11,734 bases of DNA from Bryobacteraceae bacterium. GTDB taxonomy: Bacteria > Acidobacteriota > Terriglobia > Bryobacterales > Bryobacteraceae. Below, in pieces: positions 1 through 8,500 of this stretch. A program made the position numbers and the translations under genes. The number at the start of each line of letters is the position of its first letter. The first letter of the stretch is position 1. Below the pieces are notes generated by a model that made no database searches, was not told the DNA's origin, and saw nothing but the letters and a program-made list of their open reading frames with translations. The stretch lies in contig JASHQT010000460.1 of NCBI GenBank assembly GCA_030039005.1, positions 1 to 11,734 on the forward strand, in the 5' to 3' direction.

Positions 1-1
1 G

Positions 2-370
2 GACCTCTCGCGCTGGCTGCCGGCCGTCGCGCTGCCCATCGGCGCGGAAGTCGGCTTTTCTTCGGCCGGCGCGGGCGCCATCGGTTCATTGGCATTGCTA
101 TGGATGACCCCGCTCACCGCGGCGCGCGTGGTGGGGACGGACCTGTTTTTCGGCTTGTGCCTGTCGATGATCGGCGGCGGCTTCCAGCTTACCGCCGGAA
201 ACTACGATCTGGCGATTCTCACGCAGTTGATCATCGGCGGCGTCTTCGGCGCCTTCGCCGGAACCTACCTGGCCGCCATCACTCCGCAGCGCGCGTTTCG
301 CATCGTGCTCTCCCTCTGGCTCATCACGCTGGGCGTGCAACTGTGCTGGAGCGGCGTGCAACACCTCTAA
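2..370 (+). CDS. TauE/SafE (TSUP) family membrane transporter, C-terminal part
   Basis: This is the C-terminal 122 codons of a gene whose start lies left of the window; the frame is open from base 2 to the TAA at 368-370. The visible part is strongly hydrophobic. It includes a glycine-rich segment (GFSSAGAGAIGSLALL) followed by a P-L-x-x-A-x-x-V-G-T-D stretch, the arrangement seen in the second half of TSUP proteins, where a glycine-rich motif precedes 'A-V-G-T-S/D'. About three membrane helices follow. Members of this family move sulfite, sulfoacetate or other small organosulfur or C2 anions across the inner membrane, but the substrate cannot be read here. The ATG and TTG codons near position 89 are internal and should not be taken as the start. 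The gene converges on the histidine kinase gene, sharing four bases at the stop codons, with no room for a terminator. The family call is fairly secure; the substrate is unknown. Confidence 0.8.
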   Translation, partial: DLSRWLPAVALPIGAEVGFSSAGAGAIGSLALLWMTPLTAARVVGTDLFFGLCLSMIGGGFQLTAGNYDLAILTQLIIGGVFGAFAGTYLAAITPQRAFRIVLSLWLITLGVQLCWSGVQHL

Positions 371-1692
371 TCAGGCCGGGGGAACCGCACCCGAAACGCC
401 GATCCGCGCCCCACTGCGCTTTCGGCTTCCAACTTCGCATGGTGCCGGTCCGCGATCCATTGCGCGATCGACAGCCCCAGTCCCGCGCCTCCCGCCTGCC
501 GGTTGCGCGACTCGTCCACGCGGTAAAAACGCTCGAACACATGCGGCAGCGCCGTGTCCGGAATCCCGATGCCCGTATCGCGCACCGTGACCGCCGGTCC
601 CGATGGATCGTGCGTCACTGAAACCGTAATACGGCCGCCAGCCGGCGTATATTTGACGGCGTTGTCCAGCAGCAGCAGCAGGAGCCGGCGCAACTCGGGG
701 TCGTTGGCCTCCACATAAACGGGCTGTTCGGGGACTTCGGCCGATATTTCGAGCTGCCGGTCTCCCGCCAGAATCTGCCCCTGCGCGCAGATGTCGCGCA
801 CCAGCGGCGTCAGCTCCAGACGGTCCAGCGGGAGCGCCGCCAGGCCGGCATCGGCGCGCGCCAGGACCAGCAGGTCCTCGATTAGTCGCGCGGTCCGGTC
901 CGACTCTTCAATAATCTGCCGCAGCGCCTCGCGATACGTCTCGGGCGATCTTTCACGCCGCAGCGTCAGCTCCGCGGTCGCGCGGATCAAGGTAACCGGC
1001 GTGCGCAGCTCGTGCGAGGCGTCGGCGGTGAATTTCCCCAGGCGCTTCACGGCAGCCTCCAGGCGCGCCAGCATGCCGTTCCAGGTTTCGGCTAGCCGGG
1101 CCAATTCGTCTCCTGCCGCGGGAACATCCAGGCGTTCCGATAGATTCTCAATCCCGATGGACTTCGCCGCGCGCGTGATCGCGTCCACCGGCCGGAGCGC
1201 CCGCCGGCTCATCCAATATCCGCCCAAAGAACCAATCAGCAATACTAGCGGAGCGGCCCACAGAAGAACGTCGCGCAGACGGCGCAGCGTCAGCTCGGTG
1301 CTTTCGAGCGGCGCGGCGACGCGAACTCGGAAACTCTGCCCCTGCACCTGGATATCGCGACTGAGCCAACGGTAATCGCGCGCATTCGCCGGCGCAGCTC
1401 CTTCGAGGAATGTCTCGCCGCGGGCGCCCCGGACTTCGATCCAGCGGCCTTCCGGCGCAGCCTCCGCGTATTCGGATAGTTCCTCACGCAAATGATCCGG
1501 GCGTCCCGGCTCGTATTCGCTCTGTAGAACCGTTGTGACACCCTGCATCTGCGCTTCGAGCGATTCATCGAGCGCCGCCCGCAGGCTGTACGTGATCACC
1601 ACCCAGATGCCCGAGGCGAACAGCGCCAGGCCGGCGAGCAGAACGAGCGAATACCACAACGTCAACCGCGCGCCGATGGACCAGTGCCTCAT
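367..1692 (-). CDS. Membrane sensor histidine kinase (CusS/heavy-metal-sensor type)
   Basis: A 441-aa transmembrane sensor kinase that should autophosphorylate on histidine and pass the phosphate to the response regulator encoded just upstream. Features in order: a first membrane helix near residues 10-35; a periplasmic sensor region of about 100 residues; a second helix near 143-160; a HAMP linker to about 215; and a HisKA domain with the phospho-acceptor H227 in SHELRTP. The ATP-binding domain follows, with the N box (N344 in LLDNAVKYTP), G1 box (DTGIGIP, 372-378), F box (FERFY, 386-390) and G2 box (GAGLGLS, 402-408). All catalytic motifs look intact. The start is well supported: AAGGA lies 6 nt upstream, and the ATG overlaps the regulator's stop codon as ATGA. 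The overall form resembles CusS/IrlS-type heavy-metal sensors, but the periplasmic region gives no direct ligand evidence. Its position opposite an efflux operon suggests the pump genes as targets; this is an inference. Confidence 0.93.
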   Translation of the reverse strand: MRHWSIGARLTLWYSLVLLAGLALFASGIWVVITYSLRAALDESLEAQMQGVTTVLQSEYEPGRPDHLREELSEYAEAAPEGRWIEVRGARGETFLEGAAPANARDYRWLSRDIQVQGQSFRVRVAAPLESTELTLRRLRDVLLWAAPLVLLIGSLGGYWMSRRALRPVDAITRAAKSIGIENLSERLDVPAAGDELARLAETWNGMLARLEAAVKRLGKFTADASHELRTPVTLIRATAELTLRRERSPETYREALRQIIEESDRTARLIEDLLVLARADAGLAALPLDRLELTPLVRDICAQGQILAGDRQLEISAEVPEQPVYVEANDPELRRLLLLLLDNAVKYTPAGGRITVSVTHDPSGPAVTVRDTGIGIPDTALPHVFERFYRVDESRNRQAGGAGLGLSIAQWIADRHHAKLEAESAVGRGSAFRVRFPRPD

Positions 1693-2369
1693 GGCCCGTC
1701 CTTCGCGCGTAGGCAGTAACCAACGCCGCGCACCGTTTGGATCAGCTTGGTTTCAGCGCCCGTGTCTACCTTCTCGCGCAGCAGGCGGATGAACGCGTCC
1801 AGCGTGTTGCTGCGCACTTCGCTATCGAAGCCCCACACCGATTCGATCAGGTTTTCGCGCGTCACCACCCGGCCGGCACGCTTCATGAGCAGCTCCAGCA
1901 GCCCGAATTCGGTGCGCGTCAGCGCAATCTTTCTCCCGCCGCGCGAGACCTCCCGCGCCGACGGATTCAGCGCCAGGTCCGCCACCTGCAACACCGGCGG
2001 CTCGGCGATCGCTCCCCGCCGCGACACCGCCCGCAGCCGCGCCAGCAGCACTTCGAACGAAAACGGCTTCACCAGATAATCGTCGGCGCCCAGGTTGAGG
2101 CCTTCCACGATATCGTGCGTGGCGTCGCGCGCCGTCAGCATCAGGATCGGCGTTTGGTTATGCGCCGCTCGCAGTTTGCGCGCCACCGAGAAGCCGTCCA
2201 TCCCCGGCAGCATCACATCCAGCACGATGGCATCGAACGGATGCGACTCGGCCATCGCCAGCCCCTCGCGCCCGTTGCCCGCTACCACCACGGAATGGCC
2301 TTCTTCCTCCAGGCCCTGCCGCAGCAGTTGGGCCATGCGCGGCTCGTCTTCCACTACCAGCACCTGCAT
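1689..2369 (-). CDS. OmpR/PhoB-family response regulator
   Basis: A DNA-binding response regulator with a receiver domain and a winged-helix output domain. Residues are numbered here from the upstream ATG at 2384. The receiver has the acidic pair E12/D13, phospho-acceptor D56 (VLDVMLPGMDG), T84 and K106 (KPF). The output domain, about residues 130-227, has the usual LTRTEFGLLELL start, the recognition-helix region RSNTLDAFIRLLREKV and the terminal RGVGY wing. Two starts are possible. I prefer the ATG at 2369 because the protein then begins MQVLVVEDEP, as in most family members, and GAAGG lies 8 nt upstream. The ATG at 2384 adds only five residues and has a poorer ribosome site. The stop codon overlaps the kinase start (ATGA), so the two are co-translated partners. 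It probably regulates its own operon and/or the efflux genes starting at 2914; the target is inferred from position. Confidence 0.93.
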   Translation of the reverse strand: MQVLVVEDEPRMAQLLRQGLEEEGHSVVVAGNGREGLAMAESHPFDAIVLDVMLPGMDGFSVARKLRAAHNQTPILMLTARDATHDIVEGLNLGADDYLVKPFSFEVLLARLRAVSRRGAIAEPPVLQVADLALNPSAREVSRGGRKIALTRTEFGLLELLMKRAGRVVTRENLIESVWGFDSEVRSNTLDAFIRLLREKVDTGAETKLIQTVRGVGYCLRAKDGP

Positions 2370-2407
2370 GGTTTCTGCCTTCATGCTAGCGCCCGCACCT
2401 GAAGGTT

Positions 2408-2416
2408 TGCTGTAAT
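2408..2416 (+). promoter_or_regulatory. Candidate extended -10 promoter of hicB, leaderless spacing
   Basis: TGCTGTAAT is an extended -10 element (TG-n-TGTAAT, five of six matches to TATAAT). Its last base is followed by six bases and then the hicB ATG at 2423. A start site 7 nt after the hexamer would fall on the A of that ATG, giving a leaderless message. This fits the lack of a well-placed Shine-Dalgarno sequence: the nearest GAAGG is 17 nt away. No -35 box is seen at the right distance, which an extended -10 can tolerate. The evidence is motif and spacing only. Confidence 0.35.
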
Positions 2417-2422
2417 TATCAA

Positions 2423-2641
2423 ATGAGGCTCACAGCCGTTTACATGAAGGTGCCCCAGGGCTTCATCGCGTTTGTCGAAGAACTGCCAGGCGCGAACACC
2501 CAAGGAGATACGCTGGAGGAAGCCCGGGCGAACCTGAAGGAAGCAGTCGCGATGGTCTTGGAGGCCAATCGGGAATTGGCCGAGCAGTCGCTTCAGGGTT
2601 CTGATGTGATTCGAGAAACCCTCACACTTCCTGCCGTGTGA
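2423..2641 (+). CDS. hicB: HicB-family antitoxin
   Basis: A 72-aa HicB-type antitoxin. Residues 1-18 form the first beta strands (MRLTAVYMKVPQGFIAFV). They are followed by the hallmark ELPGANTQGDTLEEARANLKEAV (19-41), the short partial RNase-H-like fold that binds and blocks HicA. The protein ends soon after and has no separate helix-turn-helix or ribbon-helix-helix domain, so it is the short form of the family. Its stop TGA overlaps the GTG start of the hicA frame (GTGTGA), the tight coupling expected of a toxin-antitoxin pair, here in antitoxin-first order. An internal ATG at 2444 would remove the first beta strand and is less likely. The gene is divergent from the two-component operon and sits between it and the efflux genes. 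Family assignment is confident. Whether it still has an active toxin to neutralise is doubtful, because hicA is frameshifted. Confidence 0.88.
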   Translation: MRLTAVYMKVPQGFIAFVEELPGANTQGDTLEEARANLKEAVAMVLEANRELAEQSLQGSDVIRETLTLPAV

Positions 2642-2825
2642 AACGGACGGGCCTCATCCGTCACCTGGAGCGGCACGGTTGCGAGCTTTTGCGCCAGGGC
2701 CGGAATCACGCGATCTACGTAAACCCAAAGGTGCGGCGAACTTCGGCGGTCCCCGGCGGCACCGCGAGCTGAACGATTTCCTGGCCCGGAAAATCTGCGA
2801 CGATCTTCAGGTCCCTCGCCCCTAG
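2638..2825 (+). pseudogene. hicA: HicA-type mRNA interferase, frameshifted
   Basis: HicA toxins are small double-stranded-RNA-binding-fold ribonucleases that cut mRNA. Reading from GTG 2638 gives a clear HicA start, VKRTGLIRHLERHGCELL, then GRNHAIYVNP with the catalytic-type histidine (residue 24), then SAVP. The frame then runs into GGTAS and a TGA at 2770-2772, giving only 44 residues. From 2751 the frame one base back continues the family consensus exactly: PRRHRELNDFLARKICDDL, then QVPRP and TAG at 2823-2825. The break falls at the run CCCC (2751-2754), so loss of one C is the simplest explanation; a two-base gain nearby is the alternative. The truncated protein lacks the final helix. This could be real decay, a sequencing or assembly error, or -1 slippage on CCCC. 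Identity is secure; the cause of the break is not. Confidence 0.85.
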
Positions 2826-2853
2826 CGCCGCGCCCGGCCACGCTATTCACGCG

Positions 2854-2872
2854 CAGGCCCGCGCCGGGCCTG
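2854..2872 (+). terminator. Small hairpin between hicBA and the efflux operon
   Basis: CAGGCCC and GGGCCTG form a perfect 7-bp GC-rich stem with a 5-nt loop, 28 nt after the end of the hicA frame. The bases after the stem (ATTCATCGGATTTT) are not a proper U tract, so this is a weak candidate for a rho-independent terminator. It may only be a stable structure that separates hicBA transcription from the efflux operon. Confidence 0.3.
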
Positions 2873-2882
2873 ATTCATCGGA

Positions 2883-2904
2883 TTTTCAGTTGAAAAGCAT
2901 ATGC
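2883..2904. promoter_or_regulatory. Two adjacent palindromes upstream of the efflux operon
   Basis: TTTTCAGTTGAAAA (2883-2896) has perfect 6-bp arms around GT, and is directly followed by the perfect palindrome GCATATGC (2897-2904). Both lie 10-31 bp before the ATG of the outer-membrane channel gene, in an AT-rich island within GC-rich DNA. This is where an operator or promoter of the efflux operon would be expected. TATGCT (2900-2905) could be a poor -10 box. The binding protein is not known; the adjacent OmpR-type regulator is one candidate. Confidence 0.35.
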
Positions 2905-2913
2905 TAGTGCGCG

Positions 2914-4275
2914 ATGAGACTCAAGGTCGACCGATTTTCAGCGCTAGCCTTGATCCTGGCCCTACCATGGATGCCTGGCAGGGCAGCTGAACCCCAAGCA
3001 GCTCCCAGCGCCGCGCAAACCGCTCCCGTTACGTTGACGCTCAAGGATGCGGTGGAGCTGGCGCAGAAGAACGACCCCCAGTTCCTGGCCGCGCAAACCG
3101 ACCAAGCGCTGGCAGCCGAGGACGTGCGCCAAGCCCGTGCCTCACGCTATCCCACCTTGAGCGATTCCACGCAATATTTAGGAACCCAGGGGAACGGCAA
3201 AACACCGGACGGAAGATTTGTTACCAACGATGGCGTGCACGTCTATCGCGAGTGGGGCGTGCTGCATCAGGATCTCAACGCGGCGGTCTTCTTGGGTACC
3301 GGGGTAGACCGGGCGCGTGCGGCCGAGGCCCTCGCGCGCGCCAGAGCCGAAGTGGTCCGCCGGGGATTGGCTCCCACCGTGACGAGAGCCTACTACGCGC
3401 TGCTGATCGCACAACGCAAGTACTCTACAGCCCAGCAGGCTGTCGATGAAGCCCAGCGCGCGCTGACGATCACCCAGGATTTGGAACGCGGCGGCGAAGT
3501 GGCACATAGCGATGTGGTGAAGTCCCAACTGCAGTTAAATCTCGAGCAGCAGGCGCTTCGCGAAGCTATGCTCGCGATCGAAACCTCGCGTTTGGACTTG
3601 GCGGTCTTGCTCTATCGCGAATTCAACCAAAATTTTTCGGTGGTGGACGATCTGGATCTGGCGCCCCCTCTGCCGCCGCTCGCCGATGTGCAAACGCTCG
3701 CCGGACGTGAAAATCCAGCGCTGCGCGCGGCCATGGAGGCGCTGCGCGGAGCTGGGCTCGACGTTTCCATCGCGCGCCAGGCGTACCTGCCAACGCTATC
3801 GGCGGACTTCATCGAAGGCATCGAGGCGAACGCCTTTGCCTTGCACAGCGTGCAGGCTGCCTATCCCAAGGACGGCCCCGTGCCCAACCTGGGTTATTTC
3901 TTCACACTGAATTTGAACATACCGGTCTGGGATTGGGGCCAGCGTAGGAGCAAGGTCCGGCAGGCGGAGCTCAAACAGGAACAGGCGAACGTCGAACTCA
4001 GCGCCACGCAGCGCGAGCTGGTGAAAAATCTGCAGGCGTTTTATGATGAAGCTCGCGCCGCGCGCGACCAGATGGATTTGTTGCGGAGCGCTGTCGACCT
4101 GGCATCGGAAAGCCTGCGTCTGAGCCTCGCGCGTTATCAGGCCGGGGAAGCTACCATACTGGAACTAGTGGATGCTCAAACCGCTCTGACACAAGCTCGT
4201 AACGCCTACGACGACGGCATACTTCGCTACCGCGTGGCTCTTTCGAATCTTCAGACCCTCACCGGAAACTTCTGA
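2914..4275 (+). CDS. TolC-family outer membrane efflux protein
   Basis: A 453-aa outer-membrane channel of the TolC/OEP family, the exit duct of the tripartite pump encoded with the next two genes. The first 25 residues form a Sec signal peptide: basic MRLKVDR, a hydrophobic stretch ALALILALPW, and a cleavage region near GRAA. The mature part opens with the typical LTLKDAVELAQKNDPQFLAAQ. It contains two similar halves of long alanine-, glutamine- and glutamate-rich coiled-coil helices, with the usual RRGLAPTVTRAYYALLIAQRK-type first helix and NIPVWDWGQRRSKVRQAEL in the second half. The end is the classic SLRLSLARYQAGEATILELVDAQTAL followed by a last helix. Length is normal for the family. An in-frame TAG at 2905-2907 rules out an earlier start. 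No strong ribosome site is visible. It leads the operon, 2 bp from the adaptor gene. Function is well supported; the substrate is unknown. Confidence 0.93.
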   Translation: MRLKVDRFSALALILALPWMPGRAAEPQAAPSAAQTAPVTLTLKDAVELAQKNDPQFLAAQTDQALAAEDVRQARASRYPTLSDSTQYLGTQGNGKTPDGRFVTNDGVHVYREWGVLHQDLNAAVFLGTGVDRARAAEALARARAEVVRRGLAPTVTRAYYALLIAQRKYSTAQQAVDEAQRALTITQDLERGGEVAHSDVVKSQLQLNLEQQALREAMLAIETSRLDLAVLLYREFNQNFSVVDDLDLAPPLPPLADVQTLAGRENPALRAAMEALRGAGLDVSIARQAYLPTLSADFIEGIEANAFALHSVQAAYPKDGPVPNLGYFFTLNLNIPVWDWGQRRSKVRQAELKQEQANVELSATQRELVKNLQAFYDEARAARDQMDLLRSAVDLASESLRLSLARYQAGEATILELVDAQTALTQARNAYDDGILRYRVALSNLQTLTGNF

Positions 4276-4277
4276 TC

Positions 4278-5555
4278 ATGCGGACCCTTTTCGCAATCGC
4301 CGCGCTGGCTGCCCTGGCCGGCTGTTCCAAACCCAAGGAAGCCGAAACCGAACCTGTAGCTCCGGTGCAGGTCGCCGACGTAGTGCGCGAGCCCATCCAG
4401 CGCGTTATTGAGGCCGACGCCATTCTCTATCCGTCTGACCAAGCCAGCGTGGGCCCCAAGATCAGCGCGCCGGTGAAGTCCTTCACCGTGCATCGCGGCG
4501 ACCACGTGGCGAAAGACCAATTGCTCGCGACTCTCGAAAATCGTGATCTCGTAGCGGCCGTGGCGGAAGCCAAGCAACTTTACGAGCAGGCGCTCGCCGC
4601 TCAGCGCAACACCACCGGCGCGCAGCTTCCCGAGGACGCCAACAAGGCGCGTCAGGACGTCGCCGCTTCCAAGGAAGCCCTCGACGCCGCGCAAAAAGTC
4701 TACGAAAGCCGCAAGCAGCTTTTTGAAGAAGGCGCGCTCGCACGGCGCCTGGTGGATGAAGCCAACGTGGCTTACGTGCAGGCCCGCAGCCAGTACGACG
4801 TCGCGAACCAACATTTGCAGGCTCTGGATCGCGTCGGCCAGCCCGAGCAAACCAAGAGCGCGCAAGCCCAGGCAGACGCCGCCAAAGCGCATTATGATGC
4901 CGCACTGGCTCAGCTCTCCTATTCCGAAATCCACAGCCCGATGGCGGGCGTGATTGCCGAGCGTCCGTTATATCCCGGCGAAATGGCCGCGGCCGGAACC
5001 CCGCTGCTCACCGTGGTCAGCATTGCGCGGGTCATCGCACGCGCCAATGTACCGGTTTCGCAAGCATCTTTCCTAAAAGTCGGCGATCGCGGCAAGATCT
5101 CACAAGCGGAAGCGGGCATCGAGCTGGACGGCAAGGTCACCGTGGTGAGCCCGGCCGTCGACCCCAACAGCACCACGGTCGAGATTTGGGTGGAAGCCGA
5201 AAATCCCGGCGAAAAATTGAAGCCCGGCGCGGCAGTGCATGTGTCTATGCTCGCCCAGACCATCCCCGATGCCGTCGTCATTCCCGCGGCGGCGCTGCTT
5301 CCCAATGACGAAGGCGGCGTTCAGGCCATGGTGGTGGGATCGGATCTGGTGGCGCACGAGCGCGAAATCGAAGTCGGGGTGCGTGGCCCGGAACAGGTGC
5401 AGATCGTCAAAGGGCTGAACCCCGGCGAGAAAGTGATTACCGGCGGGGGTGTGGGCCTGGAAGACGGCGCCAAGGTTCGCATCGCGGCAGCGCCCGCGCC
5501 CGGCAAAGACGACGACCAGGGATCCGATAAAGACGACGACCAAGAGGACAAGTGA
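4278..5555 (+). CDS. RND efflux periplasmic adaptor (membrane fusion protein), lipoprotein
   Basis: A 425-aa HlyD/AcrA-like adaptor that links the RND pump to the outer-membrane channel. The N-terminus is a lipoprotein signal with lipobox LAGC and lipidated C16, so it should be anchored in the inner-membrane outer leaflet. Next comes the first half of the lipoyl domain (KISAPVKSFTVHRGDHVAKDQLLATLENRDL, about 61-91). A long alpha-hairpin coiled coil follows (about 92-212), then the second lipoyl half (IHSPMAGVIAERPLYPGE, 218-235), a beta-barrel (about 245-325) and a membrane-proximal domain ending near 403. The tail is unusual: GK-DDDQGSDKDDDQEDK, an Asp-rich extension with an eight-residue repeat. 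There is no clear Shine-Dalgarno site, so translation is probably coupled to the channel gene 2 bp upstream. The stop overlaps the pump gene's GTG start. The acidic tail could bind cations, but this is a guess. Confidence 0.93.
   Translation: MRTLFAIAALAALAGCSKPKEAETEPVAPVQVADVVREPIQRVIEADAILYPSDQASVGPKISAPVKSFTVHRGDHVAKDQLLATLENRDLVAAVAEAKQLYEQALAAQRNTTGAQLPEDANKARQDVAASKEALDAAQKVYESRKQLFEEGALARRLVDEANVAYVQARSQYDVANQHLQALDRVGQPEQTKSAQAQADAAKAHYDAALAQLSYSEIHSPMAGVIAERPLYPGEMAAAGTPLLTVVSIARVIARANVPVSQASFLKVGDRGKISQAEAGIELDGKVTVVSPAVDPNSTTVEIWVEAENPGEKLKPGAAVHVSMLAQTIPDAVVIPAAALLPNDEGGVQAMVVGSDLVAHEREIEVGVRGPEQVQIVKGLNPGEKVITGGGVGLEDGAKVRIAAAPAPGKDDDQGSDKDDDQEDK
5505..5542 (+). repeat. Direct repeat encoding Asp-rich tail of the adaptor
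   Basis: AAAGACGACGACCA occurs at 5505-5518 and again at 5529-5542, exactly 24 bp apart. It encodes KDDDQ twice (residues 410-414 and 418-422). The exact DNA match, including third codon positions, suggests a recent tandem duplication of an eight-codon unit. Confidence 0.8.
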
Positions 5556-8500
5556 ATCCGCCCGTCATTAATCATATCGGGCCGGATCGCACCGAGTCCG
5601 CGCAGGCGGTTGGCGATCACTGGAGCTCGCGCTTCGGAAAATCCATCGTTTTCGTCATCCTATTGATGGTGGCGGCGGGCGTTTATCTGGCCTTCAACAT
5701 CCCCATCGCCATTTTCCCGGAAACAAATTTTCCCCGCATTGTGATCGGCGTCGATAACGGCGTCGCGCCCATCGACCAGATGCTGGTCACGGTGACGCGC
5801 CCCATTGAGGAGGCGCTCTCCAGCGTGTCGGGCCTGGAGCGCGTACAATCCATCACCAGCCGCGGATCGGTGGAGGTGGATCTTTTCTTTTCCTGGAAAG
5901 TGGACATGTTCCAGACGCTGGCGTCGGTGAATGCGGCGCTGGCGCGGGTGCAATCCTCACTTCCTCCCAGCGCCGCCGTCACCTCCAATCGCCTCACGTT
6001 CGCGGCCTTCCCGATCATGGGCTACAGCCTCACCTCGTCCACGGTCCCGCAAACCAAGCTTTGGGAATTGGCCACCTATGAGATGAAGCCGCGCCTGAAT
6101 CGCTTAAGCGGCGTCTCCACCGTGGTGGTGCAGGGCGGCCAGGAGCCCGAATTTGAAATTGAAGCCGACCCGGCCAAGCTGCTGGAAACGTCGGTCACGG
6201 TTCCCGCTTTGCTCGACGCCGTCCGGCGCAACAACATGGTGGATTCGCCCGGCTTGCTCGAAGCCAATCACCAATTGGTGCTGAGCCTGGTTTCTGGACA
6301 AGTGCACGACGCCGCCGAGATCGCGAGGATCGTCGTCAAAACCACGCCAGCAGGAATTCCCGTCCGCGTCGGCGACCTCGGCGCCGTGCTGCCGTCCGTC
6401 AAGCCCGTTTACACCGTCGTTCAGGCCGACGGAAAACCCGCCGTATTGTTGAACATCAATCGCCAGCCCGACAGCAATACCGTCCAGGTGGCCGACGAAG
6501 TGCACGCAGAAATTGAAAGTCTGCGCAAAACGCTGCCCAAAGGCGTAACGCTGGCGCCATTTATCGATCAGTCCGACCTGGTTAAGGCGTCGATCCAAAG
6601 CGTTCGTGATGCCATCCTGATCGGTCTCATCCTGGCCGCCATCATTCTGGTGCTGTTTCTGCGCGATTGGGGCAGTTCCATCGTCGCCGGCCTGGTGATT
6701 CCCGCCACCATCGCCATCACCTTTATCGCGCTGCGGATAGTGGGCCAAAGCTTCAATCTAATGACGCTGGGCGGGCTCGCTGCCGCCGTCGGATTGGTGA
6801 TCGACGATGCCATCGTCGTGGTGGAAAACATCGTGCTGCATCGCGATGCGGGCCAAAGCCGCGCGGACGCCATTCGCAGCGCGATGCGCGAGATTCGCCT
6901 GCCGCTGGTCGGCTCGACGCTCACGCCCATCGTCGTGTTTCTGCCGCTGATCTCCATTACTGGCGTCACGGGATCGTTCTTTCGCGCGCTGGCCATCACG
7001 GTCGGTATCGCGTTGCTCACTTCGCTCGGCCTCGCGCTCACCTGGACCCCCACGCTCAGCCACTACTTCTTGCGCAAGCCGCGCGAAGCCGCCCACGCGC
7101 CGGCCGAGCAGCCTGGATTATTGGGCCGCGTCATTTGCGTCTACGGGCGTGTGCTACGCGTGGCGCTCGAACGGCCCTGGGCCACAGCCCTTTTTTGTGT
7201 TGCGTTGGTCGTCGCTTCCTATTTCTGTTACAACGCTCTGGGCTCGGATCTGCTGCCGTCCATCGACGAAGGCACTTTTGTTTTGGATTACATCGCGCCG
7301 CCCGGCTCCTCGCTTGCCAATACCAACCGGCTGCTCGAAGAGGTGCAGAAAATCCTTCAGCAGACGCCCGACGTGGAGACGACGTCGCGGCGCACGGGCC
7401 TGCAGCTTGGTCTGGCCGCCGTCACCGAAGCCAACACCGGCGATTTCACGGTGAAACTGAAAGATCGACGCTCACGCAGCATCGAAGACGTGATCGCCGA
7501 TGTGCGCCAGCGGGTAACCACCGAGGTCCCCACTCTCGACGTGGAGTTCGCGCAGCGTTTGCAGGATGAAATCGGCGACTTGACCAGCGCGCCCGAGCCT
7601 ATCGTGATCAAGCTTTTCTCGCCCGACGCCAATCTGCTGCGCCAGTGGGGCCCGCGCATCGCCGGCGCCATCAAGAAAATCCACGGCGTTGTCGACGTCG
7701 AGAACGGTGTCGAAAACACCATCAGCGGACCGGCCATGGAGTTTCACGTCGATCCCGCAGTGGCGGCGCGAGCTGGATTCACGGCCGATGAGGTGGAGCT
7801 GGACGCGAGCGCCGTTCTACAAGGCGAGCCCGCCGCCGCGCCGATGGTAGTGAACGGCCGGGCATACACCATTCGCGTCCGTTTTCCCGAATCTACGCGC
7901 GCCTCCGTGGAGGCCATACGCAACACACTGCTCTCCAGCCAATCCGGCAGCCGCGCGACGCTCGGATCGCTGGCCACCATTCAGCAGCTTCCCGGCCAAA
8001 CGGAAATTCTGCGCGAAAATATGCAGCGCGATTTGACCGTCACGGCCCGCCTGGAGGACCTGAATCTCGGCGCCGGTATCGACGCGGTGAAAACAGCAGT
8101 GGCCGGCCTGAACCTCCCCGGCGCCATCCGTATCGTCTACGGCGGCCAATACGAGGAGCAGCAAAAGTCCTTCCACGATCTCCTGGTCGTGCTCGCCCTG
8201 GCGATCGCTCTGGTGTTCACGGTACTGCTGTTCGAATTCTCGAGCTTCGGCGCTCCCATCGCCATTCTCGCCTCGGCCCTGCTTTCCACCTCCGGCGTCT
8301 TCCTTGCGCTGCTGGTCACCAAAACGACCTTCAACATTTCGTCGTTCATGGGGCTGATCATGGTGATCGGCATCGTGGCCAAGAACGGCATTCTGCTTTT
8401 GGACGCCGATCAGAAATATCGGGCCGCGGGCGCCGCGCCCGAACAGGCCATGATCCTGGCCGGCGAGCGCCGCCTCCGCCCGATTCTGATGACCGCGCTG

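Noticed and set aside
1737..2402. 221-codon open frame antisense to the response regulator
   Set aside because: His/Gln/Arg-rich sequence without family features; mirrors the codon bias of the regulator gene on the other strand.
2415..2444. Possible minus-strand promoter for the two-component operon (GATAAT with TGTAAA 18 bp upstream)
   Set aside because: The -35 matches only three of six bases and the -10 overlaps the hicB promoter candidate; too weak to annotate, though a promoter for the operon must lie near here.
2593..2850. 85-codon minus-strand open frame over hicA
   Set aside because: It is explained as the antisense of the frameshifted hicA and has no recognisable domain.
6667..7569. 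300-codon open frame on the plus strand inside the pump gene
   Set aside because: It is an out-of-frame arginine-rich shadow of the pump gene with no recognisable motif.
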